Positions 35,961 to 43,006 of a stretch of DNA of 50,254 bases are shown here, in pieces (position 1 is the stretch's first letter; every line of letters begins with the position of its first letter). Source of the stretch: Tranquillimonas alkanivorans. GTDB taxonomy: Bacteria > Pseudomonadota > Alphaproteobacteria > Rhodobacterales > Rhodobacteraceae. The notes under the pieces were generated by a model. That model saw only the letters and a list, made by a program, of their open reading frames with translations, was not told the origin of the DNA and ran no database searches. The stretch spans positions 1 through 50,254 of the forward strand of contig NZ_FOXA01000018.1 of NCBI RefSeq assembly GCF_900115595.1. The letters are read 5' to 3'. The translations under genes and the position numbers were made by a program.

Positions 35961-36446
35961 TCATTCCGAACCTTCTTCCAACTCCTGCACAGCATCCGGA
36001 GAGAGATTGGTGACGAAGGCGAAATTCGCCATCGCAGCTCTCCCCAGGCCGTTGCGTTCCGCCGTTCCAATCAAAACCTGCCCGCCATGAACCTTCACTT
36101 TGCCCTCGTCCGCCACGATGCGGATATTGTCCTTCGGGAGTTCGACCTCCCGCTCCGCGAGGCCGAGGACGCCCCCGATCCCGAAGATGAGCGCGGACAT
36201 CGTCCCCTCTGGCGCGAGGCTGATATCCTCCACCTCACCGATAGCCTTCCACTCCGATCCGATACCCTTGAAGTACCGCGTCTCGTGCCAGCGGCGGCGG
36301 ACGTCATCGGCCCCGTCATGCAGCACGTAAAGCGTGCGGCCCACGACATCTTCTGCGTTCACGGCGTCGTGCCAGTGCTGGGAAACAGCGACGGAACCAA
36401 CCGTGAATGGCAGCGCCAGCAAAATGAGGAGGCTGATCCGGGTCAT
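35961..36446 (-). CDS. exported PRC-barrel-like protein
   Basis: 161 residues from the ATG at 36446, which has GGAGAAG six bases ahead. Earlier ATGs at 36461 and 36533 are less well supported. A signal peptide or N-terminal anchor (MTRISLLILLALPFTVGSVAVSQ) is followed by a PRC-like domain: AEDVVGRTLYVLHDG opens it, and GIGGVLGLAEREVELPKDNIRI closes the first part, a motif shared with the nonapeptide-repeat protein. The C-terminal ~40 residues (NGLGRAAMANFAFVTNLSPDA) are not recognised. It probably acts in the periplasm. It is transcribed in the same direction as, and 84 bp before, the repeat-protein gene. Confidence 0.75.
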   Translation of the reverse strand: MTRISLLILLALPFTVGSVAVSQHWHDAVNAEDVVGRTLYVLHDGADDVRRRWHETRYFKGIGSEWKAIGEVEDISLAPEGTMSALIFGIGGVLGLAEREVELPKDNIRIVADEGKVKVHGGQVLIGTAERNGLGRAAMANFAFVTNLSPDAVQELEEGSE

Positions 36447-36545
36447 AAGGCGCTTCTCCATCCTCGTTTCGCCGAACGCGTACAATTCATTCGGGCCGAA
36501 AGCCGTTCCAAACCTCCCGCTCCTGCTGGACACGCTCGCGCGGGC

Positions 36546-37061
36546 TCAGGATTTGAACGCGTCTTCCCAAGCGGAATAGATAAAGGTCGCGGACCAGGTG
36601 AGGATCATGAACCCGCCGAGAGATTGCATCATGTTGATCATTCTGATCGGTCCCTCGGCGTCTATCTGGGTGTAGCCGAGCGTGATGAAATTGATGCCGG
36701 AGAAATAGATGAGCCCACTCCAGGTCTCTGCGTCTGCCGCGGAGAGGTCGCCCATCGCCGGCCACGTCAGAAGCGCGGCGTAGGCCGCGGCGAACAGGAC
36801 GATCTCCAACGTGTGGATCGTGAGCAGCCCGATGAAGGTAAGCAGGATGGTCCGGTTCGGACGCCGACCCACGGCACCCTTGAGAAGGTCCAGTCCGCGC
36901 AGGCTGACGTGATGGATGGCGCCGAGCAGCGCGACGAGCAAAAAGCCGATCGTGAAGGCCATGAGGTAACGGAGTAGGTGGAGAAAGGGACTTGCCGGCC
37001 AGGCTCCGACATGGACGAGTGAAGGAGGCGGCGCCATCTTGTGAAGCGCAGGCGCCGTCAA
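36546..37061 (-). CDS. ion-channel-like membrane protein (two-TM pore type)
   Basis: 171 residues from a TTG at 37061, or 163 from an ATG at 37037. Neither is ideal, because AGGAG sits only one base ahead of the TTG. About four hydrophobic segments; near residue 130 the sequence NFITLGYTQI resembles the pore loop (TVGYGD) of ion-channel-2 family proteins, but the selectivity motif is altered, so potassium selectivity is doubtful. Inner membrane. It begins 6 bp after the DUF3618 gene and appears to be in the same operon as that and the holin-like gene. Confidence 0.7.
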   Translation of the reverse strand: MTAPALHKMAPPPSLVHVGAWPASPFLHLLRYLMAFTIGFLLVALLGAIHHVSLRGLDLLKGAVGRRPNRTILLTFIGLLTIHTLEIVLFAAAYAALLTWPAMGDLSAADAETWSGLIYFSGINFITLGYTQIDAEGPIRMINMMQSLGGFMILTWSATFIYSAWEDAFKS

Positions 37062-37067
37062 TCTCCT

Positions 37068-37835
37068 TTACGGCTTCTTCTCGGTGCTGCCCTTGGCCGG
37101 TGCTCGGGGTGCCGAGCTTGGAGACGTGCTTTCGTGCGGTGCGGCCCCGGGAGCGGCGAGCTTGGGACCCGTCCGCGGCTCGCTGTGTGGTGCATCGAGC
37201 CCAGATGCTCGGTTCGTCGGCGAAGCCCCCGGTGTCGCAGCATCGCCTTTCGGAGGCGTGGTCTTTCCGGGCGCGGTCGGTTCGCTCGACGGTGGTCCGG
37301 CGGGACGCCCGGCACCGACCCCGGTGGTGGACGGCGAGGGAACTGTGCCTTGCTCTGTCGCACGAGAGCCGCGGGCGTGCGCGCCTGTCGCTGATCCCGT
37401 ATGAGATGATCCGGTGCGCGCCGCGTCCGACGGCGGCCGCGCCGGCGCGGTGGGCGAGGCATACGCGGATCGCGCGGCCGGCTGACCCGCGACCGGATCG
37501 CGCTGCCGTGCCAGGGGGTCAGCGCCAAAGTCCCGTGGATCGCGCTCATGGCGGCCGTAGCGGACCCGGCGCGGCTCGACATTCGACTTCGGCCCAAAGA
37601 ACAACCAAGCCAAGCCGATCGCGGTCAGCGCCACGCCCACGGGGCGCTCCCGCATGACTGCGCCGAGCGTCTGTCCGAACTCGGCACGGTTGTCGCGCAT
37701 GTAGAGGCCGGCGCGGTTCCACGCGTCTTCGAAGGTGAGGCGGTTGAATGCTTCATCCACCGTCTCGCGCAGCCGCGCGCGTTCGGCTTCGATATCTCGC
37801 TCAATCTCGCGAGGGGAACGGCTTTCAGTGGCCAT
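37068..37835 (-). CDS. DUF3618-domain protein with long low-complexity tail
   Basis: 255 residues. Residues ~7-55 carry the DUF3618 pattern (SPREIERDIEAERARLRETVDEAFNRLTFED). A hydrophobic helix follows at about 66-81 (VGVALTAIGLAWLFFG). The rest (about 90-255) is Pro/Ser/Thr/Ala-rich and probably disordered. DUF3618 proteins are typically found beside a holin-like partner, as here: this gene overlaps the end of the holin-like gene by 11 bp. GGAGGTGAGCC precedes the ATG. Function unknown; the pair is likely involved in envelope or stress adaptation. Confidence 0.85.
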   Translation of the reverse strand: MATESRSPREIERDIEAERARLRETVDEAFNRLTFEDAWNRAGLYMRDNRAEFGQTLGAVMRERPVGVALTAIGLAWLFFGPKSNVEPRRVRYGRHERDPRDFGADPLARQRDPVAGQPAARSAYASPTAPARPPSDAARTGSSHTGSATGAHARGSRATEQGTVPSPSTTGVGAGRPAGPPSSEPTAPGKTTPPKGDAATPGASPTNRASGLDAPHSEPRTGPKLAAPGAAPHESTSPSSAPRAPAKGSTEKKP

Positions 37836-38250
37836 GGCTCACCTCCTTCACCGTGTGGGCGTCGCGCTGCACGTTCTTCGCGGTGCGCTTCGGGGCAAGG
37901 TTGACGAGCTTGAGCTTGTTCTTACCGGTCAGAAGCAGGATCAGAGCCAGGATCGCCAGCGCGCCGCCGACAATGACCGAGGACCAGCCCGGCCCGACGC
38001 CCGCTTGCGTAAGCCACGCCACGAAAGCGGCTGCGAAAACGTTCAGCGCCACGAGGATCAGCACCACTCCGGCGACCATCATTCCGATCGCGGCCATGGC
38101 TTGGTTCATGCTTTGCTGCATCTCTGCCCGGAAGAGGTCCATCTCACCGCGCACCATGCTGGTGACGTGCGACATCGCCTCCGTCAGCAACTCCGGCGTA
38201 CTGCTCCGCGCGCGCGCCTCTCCTGGTTCGTCATGTCGGTTCTCCGCCAT
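37825..38250 (-). CDS. phage holin family (PF07332-type) membrane protein
   Basis: 141 residues. A helical N-terminal part (about 18-45) is followed by two hydrophobic helices (about 52-80 and 88-108) and a basic C-terminus, the layout of the holin_3_6/YqjE-type family. Despite the name these are chromosomal membrane proteins without known lytic role. GGAGG lies five bases ahead of the ATG. It is the first gene of a set with DUF3618 and the channel-like protein. Confidence 0.85.
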   Translation of the reverse strand: MAENRHDEPGEARARSSTPELLTEAMSHVTSMVRGEMDLFRAEMQQSMNQAMAAIGMMVAGVVLILVALNVFAAAFVAWLTQAGVGPGWSSVIVGGALAILALILLLTGKNKLKLVNLAPKRTAKNVQRDAHTVKEVSHGH

Positions 38251-38379
38251 CTCGTCCTCCGTTTCAGCGGGTGTCCTCGGCAGTTCAAGACGGAGATCCT
38301 GCTATTCGTTCCGCGCCGATCCTGCCGCTCCGGCGCGGCAGGCTTGGACTACGGCTTTAGGGATCGGCTTGCCCTACCC

Positions 38380-39216
38380 CTACCGGCTTGCCGAGCTCCG
38401 GCCAGCCTGCTCCTTCAGGAGAGCCCGCACGGCCTGAGCTACTTCATCGGGATGGTCTTCCGGCGTGAAATGCTTTCCGCCCTCGATGCGCGTCAGCGGC
38501 GCCCTCAGATCGCGGGCCAGCCGCTCGCCGTACGCGATCTTCTGGAACTGGTCGGCTGCCCCCCACACCACGCGCGCGGGCAGATCGAGATTGGGAAGCG
38601 ACGGAGCGACATCAAGCGTGTCGGTCGCGGACAACCCTGCGACCTGGCGCGCCAAGGCAAGGCCGGCGCCGTTCTGAGAATAATGGCGCCAATGTACGTG
38701 AAGCGCAGACTCCCCAGTGTCGCGCTGGTCGTGGCCACGGTAAAACAGCATTGCGATCATTTTCCGCAGCATGCGTTCAGGCACGTGCGGCAGGAGACCG
38801 CGCATCTTCTGCATCGCCACCACACTCGGGATCGGCCACGAATCGTAGCAGATGGAGTTCGTCAGAAGGAGGCCGGAGCAGCGCTTGGGGTACCGCGTGG
38901 CCGCGATCTGCGCCACTCCGCCACCAAGGTCGTGCCCGACAAGGATCGCCTGGTCGATGCCGATCTCGCGCAGCCACGCAACCAGGTAATCGGCCTGCTT
39001 TGCCACCGAGAGGTCGCGTCCCTCGCCCTCCGGGATCGATGCACCGTACCCGACCATCTCCCATGCCAGACACCGCGCTTCGGGCAGGCGACTCACGACC
39101 CGCCGCCAAAGATCGGGCGAGGTCGGTATTCCATGAAGAAACACGACAGGCGGGCCGTCGCCGGAGCGGCCCCAGCGCATCCTGATCCCTTCCACCTCCC
39201 GGCTCTCGAAGTCCAT
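38380..39216 (-). CDS. alpha/beta hydrolase (haloalkane-dehalogenase-like)
   Basis: 278 residues from the ATG at 39216, with GGGAG seven bases ahead. The oxyanion-hole region is FLHGIPTSPDLW (about residues 26-37), the nucleophile elbow is VGHDLGGG with Asp as nucleophile (about 97), and the catalytic His is in GGKHFTPEDHP near residue 257. An Asp nucleophile places it with haloalkane dehalogenases, epoxide hydrolases or fluoroacetate dehalogenases rather than serine esterases. It is cytoplasmic, with no signal peptide, and monocistronic. The substrate cannot be determined. Confidence 0.9.
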   Translation of the reverse strand: MDFESREVEGIRMRWGRSGDGPPVVFLHGIPTSPDLWRRVVSRLPEARCLAWEMVGYGASIPEGEGRDLSVAKQADYLVAWLREIGIDQAILVGHDLGGGVAQIAATRYPKRCSGLLLTNSICYDSWPIPSVVAMQKMRGLLPHVPERMLRKMIAMLFYRGHDQRDTGESALHVHWRHYSQNGAGLALARQVAGLSATDTLDVAPSLPNLDLPARVVWGAADQFQKIAYGERLARDLRAPLTRIEGGKHFTPEDHPDEVAQAVRALLKEQAGRSSASR

Positions 39217-39504
39217 GATGTCTCTCCCTTCACCTCGCCCGCTGTGATCGGAAGAACCGGCGAGCATGACCGAAGGTTTCCAGTCGCCGTTCCCATCGCA
39301 TCACCTTTCGCCGAAGCAGGGTGCCAGTTCGGACCGCCACTCACCACGTTCGAACGACCAGCCGTAATGTCCGGCCCCCTAAGTCTTCGCCGCAGCCGGA
39401 GTGCTGTGGCCGCTGCGGACATCACGCCGGCGTCGCCGCGATGTCCACGAGTGACTGCCCGGCTTACTCAAGTCAGGCGAGCGGGTAGATGAGCGCCGCA
39501 GGCA

Positions 39505-39933
39505 TCAGGCTTCAATCCGGCCGTGCTCGGAGAGGCACTCCTCATGATCTCGCAGGACCTCAAGCACGCGACAGTCGGCCACACGGTCGCGGTCGCATTC
39601 GCTGAGCATGCGCCGCAGCTCGATCCTCAGTGCCTCGAGGCGGGCGATCCGTGCCTCGACCTCGCGCAACTGTCGCTGGGCGATCGTGTCCACATCGGCG
39701 CAGGAGCGTTCGGGATTGTCCGAAAGATCCAGCAGCTCCCGGATCGCGTCCAGCGTAAACCCGAGTTGCCGCGCGTGGCGGATGAAGGCCAGCCGATCAA
39801 GCTCGGCATCGCCGTAACGGCGCTGCCCGCCCACGGTGCGGCCAGGCTCCGGCATGAGGCCGATCTGTTCGTAGTAGCGGATCGTCTGCACCTTGGTGCC
39901 GGTCCGTCGCGCAAGCATGCCGATGGCGAGCAT
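39505..39933 (-). CDS. MerR-family regulator, probable heavy-metal sensor
   Basis: 142 residues. The N-terminal winged helix (about 2-70, IGMLARRTGTKVQTIRYYEQIGLMPEPGRTVGGQRRY) is typical of MerR metal regulators. A dimerisation coil covers about 75-115. Cys residues at about 78 (SCADVD), 113, 121 and 133, with Asp/Glu/His between, suggest a soft-metal site of the Zn/Cd/Pb class. It is divergent from the SenC/Dsb operon. A dyad lies 17 bp ahead of its start, and a related one sits in the promoter of the P-type ATPase at 43007, so it probably activates that gene. Confidence 0.92.
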   Translation of the reverse strand: MLAIGMLARRTGTKVQTIRYYEQIGLMPEPGRTVGGQRRYGDAELDRLAFIRHARQLGFTLDAIRELLDLSDNPERSCADVDTIAQRQLREVEARIARLEALRIELRRMLSECDRDRVADCRVLEVLRDHEECLSEHGRIEA

Positions 39934-39949
39934 TGGCAGGTCCCTCCAT

Positions 39950-39968
39950 ATCTACCGTCGCTGTAGAT
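39950..39968. promoter_or_regulatory. MerR-type dyad between merR and senC
   Basis: Perfect 6-bp arms ATCTAC (39950-39955) and GTAGAT (39963-39968) with a 7-nt spacer, 17 bp ahead of the merR start. Read on the minus strand its 15-bp core agrees at 11 positions with the dyad in the ATPase promoter at 42951-42965. It may serve autoregulation or the divergent operon. Confidence 0.65.
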
Positions 39969-40097
39969 TTGCTCCAGCAGCATGACAAGCGGTCACGAAG
40001 CCGGGAACATCGGGTCAACCCGACCGAAAGTGCTCGAACCTCTACCCACTGTAGCTTGTATCCGGCCGCCAAAGATTGGTCGAGAAAGGCAATGCTC

Positions 40098-40703
40098 ATG
40101 AAGCCAACGCGAAGCTTGCTGTTGCTGCCCGGCCTTGCCGTCGTGGCCTTTGCGGGCGGGCTGTTGTGGCAGCGTGGCACCTCGGCAAGCGTGGTCGCCG
40201 AGGCGGAGCCGGCCATCGTCGCGGACTTCGAGTTGACCGGACACGACGGCATGCTGCGCACCGAGGAAGACTTCCGCGGTCAGTGGACATTGGTTTTCTT
40301 CCGCTTCACCCATTGCCCGGATGTCTGCCCCACAACGCTGGCCGACATGGCGCAGGTGATGGACGACCTCGGACCGCAGGCGGACGCCGTTCAGCCCCTC
40401 TTCGTCTCGGTCGATTCTGAACGTGACGACGTCGAGGCGCTTGCGGAATACGTGCCGCAGTTCCACCCGGAGATCATCGGGCTGGCCGGCACGTCCGAGC
40501 AGATCGAGAAGACCGCGGAGACTTTCAAGATCTACCACGAAAAGGTCGAAGCGGAGCAGGCGCCCGACGGCTACACCATGGGCCACAGCTCGCAGATCTT
40601 CCTCTTCAATCCCGAAGGTGAGTTGGTGGAGCTGTTCAGCTATGGCACGCCAGCGGCCGAAATCACGGCGGGTCTCAGATCGCGGATTGCTGCTGATGGC
40701 TGA
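40098..40703 (+). CDS. SCO1/SenC-family copper chaperone
   Basis: 201 residues from the ATG at 40098 (AAAGG eight bases ahead; ATG 40092 is an alternative). An N-terminal membrane anchor (about 6-22) is followed by a thioredoxin-like domain. Copper ligands are the Cys pair in HCPDVCP and a distal His in TMGHSS. The family delivers copper to the CuA centre of cytochrome oxidase or acts as a thiol reductase in the periplasm. It is the first gene of a run with DsbB, DsbA, PCu(A)C and a second SenC, and overlaps dsbB by 8 bp. Two SenC proteins in one operon are unusual. Confidence 0.93.
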   Translation: MKPTRSLLLLPGLAVVAFAGGLLWQRGTSASVVAEAEPAIVADFELTGHDGMLRTEEDFRGQWTLVFFRFTHCPDVCPTTLADMAQVMDDLGPQADAVQPLFVSVDSERDDVEALAEYVPQFHPEIIGLAGTSEQIEKTAETFKIYHEKVEAEQAPDGYTMGHSSQIFLFNPEGELVELFSYGTPAAEITAGLRSRIAADG

Positions 40704-41118
40704 GCTTCGAGGCGAGGCGGCCCTCTTTCTCGCCTGGGGACTCGCACTGGCGGCATCGCTGACCGTGCTGTTCATAGGGGAGGTGTTGGGTCAGGCGCCC
40801 TGCACCCTCTGCTGGTTTCAGCGCGCCTTCATGTTCCCGCTCGCTGTCCTGCTGGGGCTCGGGCTCTGGTGGCAGGATCGGTCGGTCGCCCGCTATGCGA
40901 TCGCGCTCGCAGGTCTCGGCGCTGTCTTCGCGCTCTGGCACCTGGCGCTCTTCGTCCGCCTTGTGCCGGAACAGGTGCAGCCCTGCACCGCTACCGGACC
41001 GTCCTGCACGGACCAGAACCAGCTCCTGTTTGGCGTGCCGATCCCGGCCCTCTCGCTCCTGTCCTTCGGCCTGATCGCTGCCCTGTCCGCCATATCTCGC
41101 AAGGAAACGCCCGCATGA
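40696..41118 (+). CDS. dsbB: disulphide bond formation protein B (DsbB family)
   Basis: 140 residues with four hydrophobic helices. The first Cys pair is in APCTLCWFQR (the DsbB signature), and the second in QPCTATGPSC in the second periplasmic loop. It passes electrons from a DsbA-type protein to quinone in the inner membrane. It overlaps the SenC gene before it by 8 bp, and the thioredoxin-fold gene after it by 4 bp (ATGA), so the three are translationally coupled. It is most likely the partner of the adjacent DsbA-like protein. Confidence 0.92.
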   Translation: MAELRGEAALFLAWGLALAASLTVLFIGEVLGQAPCTLCWFQRAFMFPLAVLLGLGLWWQDRSVARYAIALAGLGAVFALWHLALFVRLVPEQVQPCTATGPSCTDQNQLLFGVPIPALSLLSFGLIAALSAISRKETPA

Positions 41119-41768
41119 CCCGCAGACACCTTCTCTTGGCTGTTTTGGCCGTGGCTGTCGCCATTTTCGCGGCCGCGTCCTGGATCGTCACCCGTCCTGC
41201 GCCGCAGGCAATGTCGGTCGCGGCGGAGACTGCCGAGATCCTCGTCAGGCCCCATTCACCGGTCCTCGGGACTGAGGATGCGCCGGTGACAATCGTGGAG
41301 TTCTTCGATCCGGCCTGCGAGTCGTGCCGGGCATTCTATCCGATCGTGAAGGACATCATGGCCGAGCACGGCGATGCTGTCCGGGTGGTGATCCGCTACA
41401 CGCCGTTTCACGGCGACGTATCCGAACAGGCGATCAAGGTGCTCGAAGCCGCGCGGGCGCAAGGCGTTTTCGAACCTGTTCTCCAGGCGCTCATGGAGAC
41501 GCAGCCGGAGTGGGCCTCGCACGCCGATCCTGCGCCGGATCTGATACTTCCGATCGTCGCAGAGGCGGGACTCGACCCCGATGAGGCCAAGGCGCAACTT
41601 CTCAGCCCCATGGTCCTCGGCATTCTCAACCAGGACCGCGCCGACGTCCAAGCGATTGGAGTCCGAGCAACGCCGACGTTCTTCGTGAACGAAAGGCCGC
41701 TGGCATCCTTCGGCGAAGCTCAGCTCCGGGATCTTGTCGCAGCCGAGGTGCGGGCCGCCGGCTCCTGA
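41115..41768 (+). CDS. DsbA-family thiol-disulphide oxidoreductase
   Basis: 217 residues. The N-terminal hydrophobic helix (about 5-24) is an anchor or signal peptide. The thioredoxin fold has the active site CESC in FFDPACESCRAFYPI (about residue 75), and a cis-Pro loop in GVRATPTFFVNE near residue 185. It is a periplasmic oxidase or isomerase, presumably reoxidised by the DsbB encoded just upstream, to which it is coupled by an ATGA overlap. In this neighbourhood it may keep copper-site cysteines of the SenC proteins in the right state, but this is inference. Confidence 0.93.
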   Translation: MTRRHLLLAVLAVAVAIFAAASWIVTRPAPQAMSVAAETAEILVRPHSPVLGTEDAPVTIVEFFDPACESCRAFYPIVKDIMAEHGDAVRVVIRYTPFHGDVSEQAIKVLEAARAQGVFEPVLQALMETQPEWASHADPAPDLILPIVAEAGLDPDEAKAQLLSPMVLGILNQDRADVQAIGVRATPTFFVNERPLASFGEAQLRDLVAAEVRAAGS

Positions 41769-41803
41769 CTTTCGCACTCCCAGAAAGCAACGAAAGGACA
41801 CCC

Positions 41804-42262
41804 ATGAAACTTCCCTTCGCCTCCCTCGCAGTGGCGCTCGCGCTCGGGATGCCTTCAGCCCTTTTCGCCGGTTCCCAGGATGTGGTGGCCGAGAACGCGT
41901 GGGCGCGCGCCTCGATCGGCACCAGCCGGCCAGGCGCGGCATACATGACGCTCCGCAATACCGGCGAGGAGCCGGTAGTCCTGACCGGCCTCAGCACGGA
42001 CCTGGCAATGATGCCGGACATTCACCGCACCACGACCGACGCCCAGGGCATGACCTCGATGGCGCCGGCCGGCGAGCTGGAGATCGCATCCGGCGAGGCG
42101 ATCGCGCTCGAGCCAGGCGGACTGCACGTGATGCTGATGCAGCTCCAGCGCCCGATGGTCGAGGGCGAAAGCTTTGCGCTGACGCTCGAGTTCGCCGACG
42201 GCGGCGAGATGCAGGTCGACGTGCCGATTCTGGGCATTGCCGCGCGGGGCCCGGAGGAGTGA
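41804..42262 (+). CDS. periplasmic copper chaperone PCu(A)C
   Basis: 152 residues. Signal peptide ends near SALFAG (residue 23). Copper-binding pattern of the family is complete: Met-Met and His in MMPDIHRTTTDAQGMTSM, then His and Met in GGLHVMLM about 20 residues on. It transfers Cu(I) to cytochrome oxidase assembly proteins in the periplasm, usually with a SenC partner. The following senC-like gene begins in its stop codon (TGATG), a one-base overlap, so the two are tightly co-expressed. Confidence 0.95.
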   Translation: MKLPFASLAVALALGMPSALFAGSQDVVAENAWARASIGTSRPGAAYMTLRNTGEEPVVLTGLSTDLAMMPDIHRTTTDAQGMTSMAPAGELEIASGEAIALEPGGLHVMLMQLQRPMVEGESFALTLEFADGGEMQVDVPILGIAARGPEE

Positions 42263-42888
42263 TGCGGCGCCGAAAACTCCTCGGCTACGGCGCTGCCGGT
42301 CTGGGCGCGGCGGCACTGACGCTTTTCGCTGGCTGGTGGCAGGTGGATGGCCCCGGCGCGTCCGTGGCAGCCGGCCAGCGCCCGCTACCGCTCGGCGAGA
42401 TGGCGTTTCGCCTGACCGACCATGAAGGCCGGATGGTCGGACCGGAAATGCTGATCGGTCGGCCGTCCCTGGTGTTCTTCGGCTTCACCTACTGTCCTGA
42501 AGTCTGCCCCACGACGCTGTCGGATATTTCGCTCTGGCTCGATGGGCTCGGAGAGGATGCGGGCCGATTGAACGTCGTGCTCATCACGGTCGATCCCGAG
42601 CGGGACACGATGGAAGCGCTGTCGAACTACGTGGAATACTTCCACCCCGCGATCCAAGGCTGGACCGGCACGGACCACGAGATCGCCCAAGCCGTCGAGG
42701 GCTTCCGCGCCCGATACGAGAAGGTGCCCCTCGAGGGCGGCGGCTATACCATGAATCACACGGCTGGCGTCTTCCTGTTCGACGCCGGAGGGCGGCACGT
42801 GAGCATCATCGACTATCACGAGCCTCGAGAGTTCGCGCTACCCAAGATCCGTCGCGCGATGGAGGCGAGCGCAACAGGTTCGAGCTGA
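42262..42888 (+). CDS. second SCO1/SenC-family protein
   Basis: 208 residues from the ATG at 42262, which shares its A with the stop of the PCu(A)C gene and has GGAGG just ahead. An N-terminal helix (about 6-25, preceded by basic residues) anchors it. Thioredoxin-like domain with the Cys pair in TYCPEVCPTTLSD, and a distal His in TMNHTAG. It is distinct from the first SenC at 40098 (different leader and divergent sequence). It probably pairs with PCu(A)C in copper delivery to oxidase. Followed by a MerR-type promoter for the ATPase. Confidence 0.94.
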   Translation: MRRRKLLGYGAAGLGAAALTLFAGWWQVDGPGASVAAGQRPLPLGEMAFRLTDHEGRMVGPEMLIGRPSLVFFGFTYCPEVCPTTLSDISLWLDGLGEDAGRLNVVLITVDPERDTMEALSNYVEYFHPAIQGWTGTDHEIAQAVEGFRARYEKVPLEGGGYTMNHTAGVFLFDAGGRHVSIIDYHEPREFALPKIRRAMEASATGSS

Positions 42889-42944
42889 GCAAGCGGTTCC
42901 AGGGCCGCACCCAGGAACACCAGCAAGAATCCCGAAGAAGGTCC

Positions 42945-42975
42945 TTGAAGCTACAGTGGCTGGAGATCGTATCTC
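42945..42975 (+). promoter_or_regulatory. MerR-type promoter for the P1B ATPase
   Basis: A -35-like TTGAAG (42945-42950) and -10-like TATCTC (42970-42975) are separated by 19 bp, the long spacer used by MerR-activated promoters. The spacer contains a near-perfect dyad CTACAG-TGG-CTGGAG (42951-42965). It starts 62 bp before the ATPase ATG, showing that an upstream GTG at 42956 is not the true start. Confidence 0.8.
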
Positions 42976-43006
42976 CTTGAGGCGAGACAGCGAGCAGGAG
43001 AGTGAC

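Noticed and set aside
35262-36977. 571-codon plus-strand open frame
   Set aside because: Antisense to three minus-strand genes with clear domains or signal peptides. The His/Arg/Asp-rich product is typical of a shadow.
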